In this document: positions 20,979 to 30,586 of the stretch, one piece after another
Position numbering within the stretch: the stretch's first letter is position 1
Layout of the letters: each line of letters starts with the position of its first letter
NCBI RefSeq assembly: GCF_000313135.1
Contig: NW_004457329.1
Span: 63,074-127,073, forward strand
Length of the DNA stretch: 64,000 nucleotides
Source: Acanthamoeba castellanii str. Neff
Taxonomy: Eukaryota; Discosea; Longamoebia; Acanthamoebidae
Direction of reading: 5' to 3'
The notes under the pieces: model-generated
Databases searched by the model: none
What the model was told of the DNA's origin: nothing
The model's input: only the letters and a program-made list of their open reading frames with translations
Program-made: the position numbers and the translations under genes

Positions 20979-23727
20979 TCAGAGAGGTACCGCGGCTTCT
21001 CTCTTGCGCTTTCCCATGGTGTCCACACCCACCTCCATCCGCTCGACGCTGCTCAACGTCGCCCGCGCGTGGCTCCTGTGCACGCCGCTGTAGGCCGCCG
21101 CCGAAGCGTGGCCGTCGGTGATCGGGTGGTGGAGTTGTTGATGATGGTGGAGGTGGTGATGCGGTCGATGCGCGCCGGCTGGCGGTCGGTTGTAGGAGGC
21201 CATGGGCGGCATGTCGTGTCGCGGCCCGCCGAGGTGATGTCCGCCACCGCCGAGCGAAGACGGCGCCATGGCGGCCGACGTCGGCGGCCGATGCTCTCGC
21301 GGCACGCGGCTGTACTCGGCGCTCCTCCCCGCAGGCGGCAGCTGTGCCTGGGGGTGTACTACGTTGCTGCGGTGTGGCGGCAGACCCGCCGAAGCGGCAC
21401 CGGGGTGGCCGGCCGCGGGGGGGTGTTGGCCGTTTCGCTGCAGGGTCGACGATGAAGCAGAGGGGCGACCGTGATGCTGAGGTGGCCGCGCACCCATTGG
21501 CCCCGGAGCCGCATGCCCGCCTGGCTGTCGACTACTTCGCGCGGCGTCGTAGTGCGGCATGGAAGAGGAGGAAGAGGAGGAGGGATGTGGCCCGCTGGGG
21601 TACGCGCCTGCGTAGCCGGCCGGCCGCATCGAGTGGGCGGCGGGAAGAGGGACGGGAGGCGTCGGGAGAAGGCCATCGCCCGCAGCGGCGGGGTGCCGGT
21701 CGGCTTGGGGATGCGTTCCGTGAGCCGCGGGTCCCCAGTGAGGACCCAGAGGAGGGTTCTGCCTCGCCGGTGCGTACTGGCCGGGTTTCGACGGGTACGA
21801 GGGGTGAGGGTAGTGAGGCGGAGGCGCGTAGTCGCCGCGAGAGGACTGCGGCGCGGGAGCGCCAGAGGGGTAGCCCTGGTGATGATGCGACGGGTAGGGC
21901 TGCGCTCGAAGAGGAGCGACTGGAACGTTAGGAGCGTAGTTCGAGACCTTTTGTCTCTTCGGCTGCCGCTCGTTCTGTCGCGTCTTCTTCGCCTCGTACT
22001 CGTGCATCGCAGGGTAATGAGGCAGTCTGTGTAGAGGAACAGAGAGTCCCAGCGGGTTTGGTGAGATCTCGGAGCAGAACACGAGAACCAATAAGAAGAT
22101 AAAGGGGCGTACTCGGTAGCTTTGCAGGGCAGCGGGTCCGCCCAGAAGTAGTCGTGGTCAAGGGCCTCCGACGCGGTAGGGCGCTGCGCCGGGTTCAAGG
22201 CGAGCATCTTCGACAGGAGATCAAGCGCCCTCGGGTCGAACTTGCCGAAGACCTCCGACAGTCGGTTCTTGTGGCCCATGAGCCCCTGAAGCAACTTGTA
22301 GCCCTCGAGCTTGGTGACGCCGGGCCAGTTCCTCTCGTCGGGCGTTCCGCAAGTCCGCACGATGAGCTCCAGCTGATGCTTTTCTTCTCGCCCGGGGAAT
22401 GGCGACTGGCGCGTCAGGAGCTCGATGAACAAGCACCTGTGCCACCACAACAAGAGAGAGGGCGTCAGACATCGCAAGCGGGAACTGCGGTTCGCGCTTT
22501 GAGCTGTGGCAGGGGAAGGGCGGCTACGGTACCCTGCGCTCCAGATGTCTACCTTGGGGCCATACGTGTTAACGCCGAGCAGAAGCTCGGGAGCGCGGTA
22601 CCATAGCGTCACAACGTTTGTCGAAAACGTGCGTCGCCGTGCGTAGTTTGATGCAAGGCCGAAGTCGGCCAGCTTTAGCTGGCCATTGTTCAGCAGCAGA
22701 TTGGCCGCTGTGCGAGCGAAGGCGCGGAACAAAGATATAGAGGTACGACAGCACTTGGTTTAGCCACCATATGGCTCACCCTCCTCTGCAAGAGAGATTG
22801 AGCCAGTGCCGCCTATTACCTTTGATGTCTCTGTGCATGATGCCCGCGCTGTGGCACTGGTGGAGGCCCTCGAGCACCTGCTTGAAGAGACACTTGGTCT
22901 GCGCCGGGGTGAACTGAAGGTTCTTCAACGAGAGCAGCCCCGACAGATCGTTTTCCATGTACTCGAACGCCAACACAAGCTCGCCGTCTAATTGACACCA
23001 ACAATTTTATGAGTTTCAAGCGCGACTGGGGAGACGGCAACACGCGCGGTGGCGTACCCTTAGTAAAGAAGGTTCCCTCGAGTTTGATGACGTTGGGGTT
23101 GTCGTGCAGCATCTGGAGGTACTTGATCTCCCTGACCGCTGTGAACGGAAGCTGCGCAGACGCATGCAAACAGGGATGAGAATGGATGAGCTGATGATGG
23201 GGTGAAGGGGAAAAGAAATGTGGGGCGTATACCCCCTCGTCATCCTCAGTAGGGAAAACGACTTTAAGCGCGGTAAGCTTGTTAGTGTGTTTGTTTCGCG
23301 CCTTGAATACACGCCTGTAGGAAAAACAGAACACGTGTAAGGCCAAGTGGAAGTAGACAAGGAGCTACGTAGAGTTGTTGAATGATGGGTTGCGCGATTC
23401 GAAGGGTGGGTTTATTCGAGAGCTGGGCGACTCGATGTCGGATGTACATGGTGTGTAGACCGCTGTTGAACTTACAGGAGCATTCAACGACGTAGAGGTA
23501 GAATAAAGAAAACAACCAATACACAGGTAGAAGAAAGGATATAAAGAAGAGAATGGGACGCACCCGTAGGTTCCTTCACCGACCTGCTCGATGATGTGGA
23601 AATCATCGAAGGTCAGGCGTTGGCGAAGGCCCACCGCAGGTTTCTTGAAGATCGTCATCCCCGCCGTATCCCCTCCAGGAGGTGGTTGAAGTTGCCCATT
23701 TTCAACTGGCTGTTGAACAGGGAGCAT
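20979..23727 (-). CDS. CDK12/13-type cyclin-dependent kinase with His/Pro-rich C-terminus
   Basis: Start MLPVQQPVENGQLQ at 23727. Joining across a roughly 260-nt intron gives GEGTYGRVFKARNKHT, then TALKVVFPTEDDEG, and the cyclin-binding helix PFTAVREIKYLQ (PITAIRE-like). The catalytic loop MHRDIKGANLLLNN and the activation segment DFGLASNYARRRTFSTNVVT followed by LWYRAPELLLG are intact. These place it with the transcriptional CDKs (CDK12/13, CDK9, CTK1), which phosphorylate the RNA polymerase II CTD. After the kinase fold comes KKTRQNERQPKRQKVS (likely nuclear signal) and about 300 residues of Pro, His, Gln, Ser and Tyr low complexity, ending KRKREAAVPL at 20979. On this strand an AATAAA lies about 160 nt downstream, near 20819. 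Confidence 0.9.
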
Positions 23728-24082
23728 TCAACGACGACGATGGAAGGGGTAGGGAGAGGGAATGCTACAGACTAGATCGACTCTAACCAATCTAATCTCT
23801 CGAGAAGAGAAACGTAGGCGGGGAGAGGCGATGATGGCGCAGACGATCAGAGGCTTCGCTGCAGAACGGAACAGGGATGCAGGCGACGTGGCTGTGAGAA
23901 AAGTCCTGGTACGGCCTCGTTTCCCTTCCCGCAATTCCAGACCAATCGGAGCCCTCAAAGAAAATACGTTTTTTTTCTTGGCGCCAAAGGGTTACGGGAA
24001 TTACAACAGAAAATGCAGAGAAACAAAAAAAACGCAATCTGCAAATTGGCCTCAATTTGACAACGCGATTGTAATCGAAATA
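23728..24082. promoter_or_regulatory. Divergent promoter region between CDK12-like and C2orf76-like genes
   Basis: 355 bp between start codons. It contains CCAAT at 23942-23946 and the palindromic TTGGCGCC motif at 23978-23985. It is AT-richer near the C2orf76-like start. Confidence 0.45.
23978..23988. promoter_or_regulatory. Palindromic E2F-like site TTGGCGCCAAA
   Basis: On the minus strand it reads TTTGGCGCCAA, containing TTTGGCGC, which fits TTTSSCGC. It lies in the divergent promoter, about 95 bp before the C2orf76-like start codon. Function inferred from motif only. Confidence 0.35.
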
Positions 24083-24754
24083 ATGTCGGTGGTGCTCACG
24101 ATTTACCTTGTCAAGTCGTTCGAATACCGAACCATGAAGACCATGGTGCTCAAAGATATAGATTTGAGCATGAAAGCTTCTGAGCTTATGGCGCAGATCT
24201 CGTCTAATATCCTCCATTGCCTCCCCCCCCCTCACTCTTTCTCCTTCCTGCTTTCCTCTCTCCTTTCATCTGCGCGATTGCCTTAACTCTTGTCCTCACC
24301 GATCCAAAATCAATCTGCATACGTGCCATATCGAAACGCCACCCTGGGTACCTGCCATCTCAGCGCGAAATTGTGTGGCTCTGATCTGAATCTCACCTTG
24401 AGCCATCTTGTTCGCGTTCAGATACCCTGCGCATCATGACGAAGGCCCAAGGCGCCAAGGTATGTAGAGTTCGTTGTAATCGGGAGGTTTCACACCTTCT
24501 GAACCCTTTCCTGTTGTTAGCCCAACAACATTTACTTCATCAATGAGACGGAGGAACCTTTCGACATGGACAAAACGCTGGCCGAGCTTGGTGTTGGTTC
24601 GTAGTGCCGCCTTCTTGTGTAAGCTTCGTTGAACTGAAGAAGTTGTCGCTGACGCGTTCGCACTGGCGGTCGTGCAGCGCACGAGACCGAGATTTCCTGC
24701 TACAACGCAGCCCAGTTCGCCGCCTTCAAGGCCAACCCGCAGATGAAGTGGTAA
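24083..24754 (+). CDS. C2orf76: C2orf76 / UPF0538 family protein
   Basis: Five exons: 24083-24206, 24300-24347, 24422-24459, 24521-24596, 24678-24754, giving exactly 120 codons plus stop. The product starts MSVVLTIYLVKSFEYRTMKT, continues through AYVPYRNATLDTLRIMTKAQ, and ends AHETEISCYNAAQFAAFKANPQMKW (split: AHETEISCY, AAQFAAFKANPQMKW). Order and spacing follow human C2orf76 (about 126 residues): SFEHR, the FRNY..DALKI block, ETEI, and the KANPxxxW end. The N-terminus looks ubiquitin-like. The family has no known function. The first intron is unusual (AT-AC, listed separately); the other three are GT-AG. The frame is continuous only when the AT-AC intron is removed at its predicted ends. 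Confidence 0.9.
24207..24299 (+). other. Predicted U12-type AT-AC intron
   Basis: 93 nt within the C2orf76-like gene. The 5' end ATATCCTCC is near the U12 AT-AC consensus ATATCCTTT. The branch motif CCTTAAC at 24281-24287 fits TTCCTTAAC, with the branch A about 13 nt before the 3' end. The intron ends TCCTCAC. No AG dinucleotide occurs between 24207 and the second exon, so a normal GT-AG intron cannot be drawn here. Removal keeps phase 1 on both sides. Confidence 0.85.
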
Positions 24755-25003
24755 GCGCGTTTCTTTGGCAGCCGCGCAGGTGAGCCGGGCCGCACCCACA
24801 GGCGCACTCACTTGCCAGGACGTGCAGCCGCGTTCTTATCGTGGGAAAAAAAAGATGAACGGCCGAAAGTTGAACACTTTTTTTTGAACTTTTGATGGAC
24901 AGAAATTTCCTGGGTCTCGCCCCAAATGGCGAAGCCCACGTAATTTGGCCAACAGAAAGAAGCTTGGTTCGACTGCACCAGAGAGAAGATCGAAGATCGA
25001 AAG

Positions 25004-26834
25004 ATGGGCGACTACAAGGCGGGAGGGCCTGGGCTGCCGAACACCGCTTCGATGGACATGGAATCGATGGAGCGCGAGATGAGACAGATCTACGAGGAGC
25101 TTAAGCAAGGCGAAGGGGCCAAGGGCGAAGATTTGGAGGCTTCGTCGGCATCGGCCATGATGAAATCGTCAAGATCGGCGACGCAAATGCTGGCGCAAAT
25201 CATGGGCGACCTGGGACCGATGCTCAAGGACCCCATGTTGCAGAATCACCCGCATCTCGCCAAGTACCTTGCCGATGAGGAGCAGAACAAGACGAAGGCG
25301 GGCACTTCTACCTCGACTTCGTTCTCGGACCTAAAAAAGAGCGAAAGCGACAGCGAAAACGCGACTAAGATCGAAGCCGGTCCGAGTGGGGAGGGATCGA
25401 AAGGGGAGGACGAGGTGGAAGTGGACAAGCTCATCCACCTCTTCGTGAGCGGCAAGAAAGAAAAAGAGAAGGTTATTTCCGCCGAGAATCCTTCCCGGTC
25501 CAGTCTCGACGAGCCCCGCAAGAGCCCCGAAGACAGTACCAGCACCAGCACCGTCGTGGCCGCACCGTCGCACTCGCCAAGCGAAGCGAAGAAAGACGAA
25601 CCATCGGCGGCCGGTTCGCCGGGGCGCACCACGCGGCTCGCGCGGGAGAGCCTGAGGAAAGACGCGACGACTCCGACGCGCAAGTCCAGGAACCCGCAGA
25701 TGGACAAGGAGATGGAGCGCATCCGCCGGGCCGTCGAGGAGAAGAAGGCGCAGCGCCAGCGCGAGATCATGGGCGAGGGCAACGGCGCCGCCACCGGTGG
25801 CAGAGCGGGGTCCAGGGACACCAGCCCGAGAGGGAGCAGCGACGACGTGACAACGACGGCGGCCAGGGCCACGAAGCCGAGCGACAGCGGCAAGAGCGTG
25901 AGCACTACCGCAACCGCCGCCTCGGCAGCCGATCACACGCAAGCTGCGGCTGCGGCTCCGCTGGCCGCGGGCTCGCGCTCGCCCTCGATGGCCGCCTCTT
26001 CGGGCGCACTCCCGACCGCGGCCCAGTTCCAGCCGATGCCCTCGCCCGTCACCACGGCGTCGAGCGACTACGCTCCGGTCCCCGTCGGTCCCCGTCGCCA
26101 CCGCGCAGCCGCAACCGCAGCCGCATCCGCAGGAGCAAGCGGCCGCGGGGCCGGTGCAGCTTGGCACGCTCCCGCTGCTGCGTTCGGTCTCGGTGAAGCC
26201 CGTGGCCATGCCGGCGCCGATCATGGCCATGGCAGTGCCGGTCCCCGTGCCGATGCCGGTTCCGGTGCCGATGGAGGAGGTCATTGTCGACGGGGAGCGC
26301 GTCGAAGAGCACCAGCCGACGCTCGCCAAGAAGATCGCACACAGCCCGAGGAGCATCACGTTCGGTCCGGGCAAGGCGATCGCCATGAAGCGAACGGAGA
26401 ACGAAGGCGACAAAAAGAACGAAAACGAAGACGACAGCAAGGGCGCGAAGCAAAGCGAGAAGGAAGAGGAAGCGGAAGCGGGAGAGGTGGTCGAGGAGCC
26501 GAGGGTGGGGAGACCCAAGGCGGAAACGATGAGTTCGAGCTGGCTTCGTGCGGCCCCGCCCAAGGAGAGGATGAAGGCCGACCACCGCAAGTCCCTTCTC
26601 GACCGACGGCTCGCTCCCTTCAAGTCCCAGCTCGCCAAGCGCCCACCCGCGGAAGCTTCGACCACCACGACCTCCACCAGCTCCGGCCCTCGATCTGCCG
26701 ACCCCGTAGTCCCGTTCGACGGGAAGGAAACGCTGGGTGCCGCGACGAAGCCGAGGAGCAACAGCAACGACGCGAAAGAAAGCGAGAAGGAGGACAAGGA
26801 AGGAAAGAACGAAGCGGTGGAAAGCGATGACGAA

Positions 26835-26866
<32 letters not shown>

Positions 26867-28526
26867 GGAAGAGGAGGTGCAAGGCAAGGAAGAGGACGAG
26901 GCCAGCGAGTACGAAGACGGAGGGTCGGACGACGAAGACGCCAAGAAGCTGCTGGCCAAGAGCACGAGCAGTGACCTGAAGAAATCGACCAAGCCGCTCT
27001 CTAAATCCGCCGGCGACGTGCCCCTGGGCTCGAAGATCAGCACCGGCGGCGGCGGCAGCGGCGGCGAGGACGACACGCGAGCGCGGAGCAAGTCGTCGAA
27101 GGACGACCCGCAGGCCTCTTCCTCGGTCATCATCGCGTCTCCGGCCTTGAAGCGGGACGAGCCGGCCAGCGCCGCCGGTGGCGTCAAGTTCAGCCGCTTC
27201 GGCAGCGCGTCACTCGTGTCGGCGAAGCGGACCTACAAGCTGGCCGAGGGCAACAACACACTGGGTAACCCTCCCTCCGTCTCCCACTTTCTCTGGGCTG
27301 GGCGCTCACCACCAACGCGGCACGTCTTCGTAGGCCGAGGGGACGTCCAGATCGTGCTGAAGGCGGCGAGCGTGTCCCGCAAGCACGCCACTATCACCCT
27401 CAAGAACGGAACGGCGTTCATTCGGTACCATGCTGGACCCTCGCCCGACCTGACTATGAGCGCGCACACGTGTAACGACTCTCCCGAATACTCTGCAGTG
27501 ATCTGAACTCGACGCACGGGACGAGGGTGAACGACAAGGTGGTGACCGGCAAGGTCCCTCTCACCGTCGGCGACAGCATCAAGCTCGGGTCGATCAGGCT
27601 CAGCTTCCAAGTGGAAGCGCCCATCTTTGAGGTAAGCACGTGACCGCGTCGTCAGCGCAAGGGCCGCGCCTTCGCTTCGGGTTTGGGACTCAACTGTTGG
27701 TCACTGTTTGGACAACAACAGGGCGTGATCGCCAAGCGAAGTCCCGCCTTCCACAAGTCGTGGCAGAAGCGGTACTGCGTGCTCAAGAAGCGCCAGCGGG
27801 ACATCGTCAAGCTGTACTACTACCGCTCCAAGGTCCGCCACCCGCACCCCCATGCCTAGGTTTCGGCCAAGGGAACACAGCGCCATGCACGCTCACACGA
27901 CACACACACGGCACACGACACGGCACACAGGAGAACCGGCTGCCGCAGGGCTCCGTGTCAATGGAGCAGGTCGTCTCCGTCACCGACGACGAAAACGGCG
28001 GGTCGCCCAACGTGTTCAAGATCAAGACCATCATGCGAGTCTTCGAATTCCAGGCCAAGGACGAAGAGGAAAGGTTCGTCCGCCCTCAGCCTGGCTTGTG
28101 GTCATGCCATCCGTGCGCAGCCGTGCTCAATAGGGCCGCCCGCCGGCTTTGGCGCGCAGGAATTTGTGGATGCAGGCGCTGCGAGAGGCGTCGGGGAAGA
28201 CGGCGCAGCGCATGGAGGCGGACAGGAAGGAGCGGCAGCGCGCCATTGTCACCGGCGATCAGGACAGCAACGCTGGAACGTCGGGGGAAGACCCCAGCGA
28301 GGCTGCGGACGACCGTGCCATGCTCAATGACGCCGACAGGCGAAAGCAGACCACCGCGCTCCCCAACGACGTGGCCGACCTCCTCCAGAAGCACAAGGCC
28401 GCCACCGCCGCCGCGGCCTCGTCGGACGCAGGAGACTCTTCGTCCGATGACGACGACGACGACGCTGAGGACACCGTCAAGGCCCGAGCACAGGAAGGCA
28501 TCGCCAAGGTGGGCTCCATGTTCTGA
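25004..28526 (+). CDS. FHA and PH domain protein with long acidic linker
   Basis: Start MGDYKAGGPGLPNTAS at 25004, with a short helical N-terminal region (LAQIMGDLGPMLKDPMLQNH) and about 700 residues of charged, Ser/Ala/Pro-rich linker including a run of about 18 Glu. Then an FHA domain: FVGRGDVQIVL, SRKHATITLKNG, and DLNSTHGTRVNDKVV (all phosphothreonine-binding landmarks present). A PH domain follows directly: FHKSWQKRYCVLKKR, VKLYYYRSK, NVFKIKTIMRVFEFQAKD, and RNLWMQALREASG, with the invariant Trp. The tail is Ala/Asp-rich and ends KVGSMF. FHA binds pThr and PH usually binds phosphoinositides, so an adaptor at a membrane is likely. The long first part changes frame near 26077-26096, at a 10-bp tandem duplication. 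Confidence 0.85.
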
Positions 28527-28981
28527 GGCGCACAACGATCACCAACGCCTGTTGCCCGTGACACGCCTGACGCTGCCCAGGTCTCTCGAACACGGCGACG
28601 CCCTACAGCCAGTTCCCAGTTGCGTCGCCAAGAGTGTACACTACAACCACGACTCCCCCAAGAGAGCTCTCGTTTGGAAAGAGACATGCACACCGACCAC
28701 TCTTTGGTTCCCGAACGGATCCGTCCTTGCGCCAATGCATGAACAGGCAACACGGCCATTGGTGGTAGAACTATTAAAGCTACCACGATTTCGCCTAAGG
28801 CCGGGCCTGGTTGGGCGACGGTAGAGCAGACACGTTGGGGTTGTTGTTCGTTTGCGAGGCAGAAAAGCGAGAAAGACAGAACACCCGAAGAGATCGAGAG
28901 ACAGCAAATCGACGGCGATCTGAATCTATTACTTTGGTCCATTTCCGCGTTCGATCAATTGATTTAACTCCTACGAGCGAG

Positions 28982-30189
28982 ATGTCGCATCACGTCTACA
29001 GATTGGTGGTTGTTGGCGTGGGAGGTGTGGGCAAGAGTTGCCTCACCATCCAGTTCATCGCAGATCGATTCATCGAAGAGTACGTGCAAAACAGCAAACT
29101 CGTTTGGGTTGCCTTTTTCGTTCTTTTCGACTTCGCCTTCGAATCGCTACTCCCGATTTTCATCACTAATTCTTCCTTATCGCGTGCACGTTGGATTCTT
29201 TCTCGCGCGTGCAGGTACGATCCCACACTAGAGGACAGCTACGTACGGCATCCTTCCCATTTGCGCTTTTTCGAGGCGCGTGCGTTTGCTAATCTCAATT
29301 TGCCAACAGAGAAAACAAATTACCATTGATGGCAGCGAGTGCATTCTCGACATCTTCGACACAGCCGGTACGCGCAACCACCGTCCCCCCCCGTCCGCCT
29401 CCTCGTGAACATCAAGAAGCACTGCAACCTCGTGAAAAGGAAATTATATAAAATTGCATGAACGCGAACTGGGAGACGCCGGGTACCAGTATCGCACTGT
29501 TCACACCCTTGATCTATGACGTGTGGTCGGGAAGTAGGCGGGCATGTTCATGGCTGGGTTGGCCACGTTGGGGCTGGGTCCACTTTTGGTCGCTAACGAC
29601 TCGTTGGGGGGGGGGGCAAACCGTTTGGCAAACGTGCAGGGCAAGACGACTTCTCGGCCATCAGGGACCAGTACTACAGGACGGGCGATGGCTTCCTGTG
29701 CGTGTACTCCATCATCCTCCGCAGCAGCTACGACGAGGTCAAGATCTTCCACAGCGCCATCAAGCGCGTCAAGGACAGCGGCAGCCGGATACCCTTTGTC
29801 CTCGTCGGCAACAAGGTACCTTGGTGCACCAGACGTGGCCCACGACCGTGATCTTGTCGTGGGCGGTTCTTAACCGCGGCCTTGCCCTTGCGCCGTAGAC
29901 GGACTTGGAGGACGAGAGGAAGGTGACGAAGGAGGAGGGCGAGGAGTTGGCCAAGCAGCTCAATGCGCAGTTCATGGAGGCCTCGGCGAAGAAGAAGATC
30001 AACGTCGAGGAGATGTTCATCAGTGCGTTCCCCAACCCGCGCGCGCACACACGGTGTACACGCTGATCGTTTGGCCCTTTCCTCGACACAGCGCTTGTGC
30101 GCGAGGTGATGCAGGCGAGGAAGGAGGCCGGACCGCCGGTCGAGAAGTCCGATAAGAAGAAAAAGAAGAAGAACTGCAGCCTTGTATAG
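28982..30189 (+). CDS. Ras-family small GTPase
   Basis: Start [20 protein letters not shown] at 28982. G1 is GVGGVGKS (position 11 is Val, not Ala as in most Ras). The effector loop [12 protein letters not shown] differs from human Ras by Ile to Leu. G3 is [20 protein letters not shown], keeping Gln61. G4 NKTD and G5 EASAK are present. The C-terminus is polybasic ([11 protein letters not shown]) with CAAX box CSLV, so it should be prenylated and membrane-bound. About 190 residues over six exons, length normal. It is a Ras-subfamily switch by its effector loop, rather than Rap or Ral. A RasGAP lies in the same window (61689 onward), but they are 31 kb apart and no link is implied. Confidence 0.95.
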
Positions 30190-30586
30190 ACGAAGAGTAT
30201 AGTGGAGACGCACGACGAAGTCAAGCGTCACCGAGAGCACCGAGGAGAGAAGGAAAGAGAGAGAAAAGAGGGTAGTGCACCTCGCGGGAGGTGCCCTTGG
30301 CACACGGCAGCTTCAACCTCATTTTTTTTTGGTTCGTGAAGGCCTTGTCCCTTTGCGTGCAATACAACAACACACAAGCCCCCACCGCGCGGCCTCGTGT
30401 TCGGTGTGTCGGCTGAATGAACGGAATGCAGCGACGAAATGGAAAGCAAACTGTTCGCGTCACACAGATACCGAGACCTCACACGAGGCGTCGAGTCTAT
30501 CAGCAATACGCGAGACTTGGAGTGCGGCTGTTGTGTCCCGCGGCTGCACGAGAGTACGAGTGCATCTCCTTGCCTTGGGCCGAGGG
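30190..30586. other. Spacer between Ras and F-box/MORN genes
   Basis: 397 bp upstream of the F-box/MORN start codon. It holds the Ras 3' region (GA-rich) and the F-box/MORN promoter or leader. Open frames cross it but lack domain support. Confidence 0.35.

Noticed and set aside
23520..23560. Second U12 5' splice site (ATATCCTTTC on the minus strand) in the CDK12-like gene
   Set aside because: It lies in the middle of a normal GTGCGT...CTACAG intron that gives a perfect kinase join; no branch motif in the right place.
25331..27187. 618-residue open frame antisense to the FHA-PH gene
   Set aside because: Mirror of the acidic and Ser-rich linker (Ser/Leu/Arg-rich), common in GC-rich DNA; no domain.
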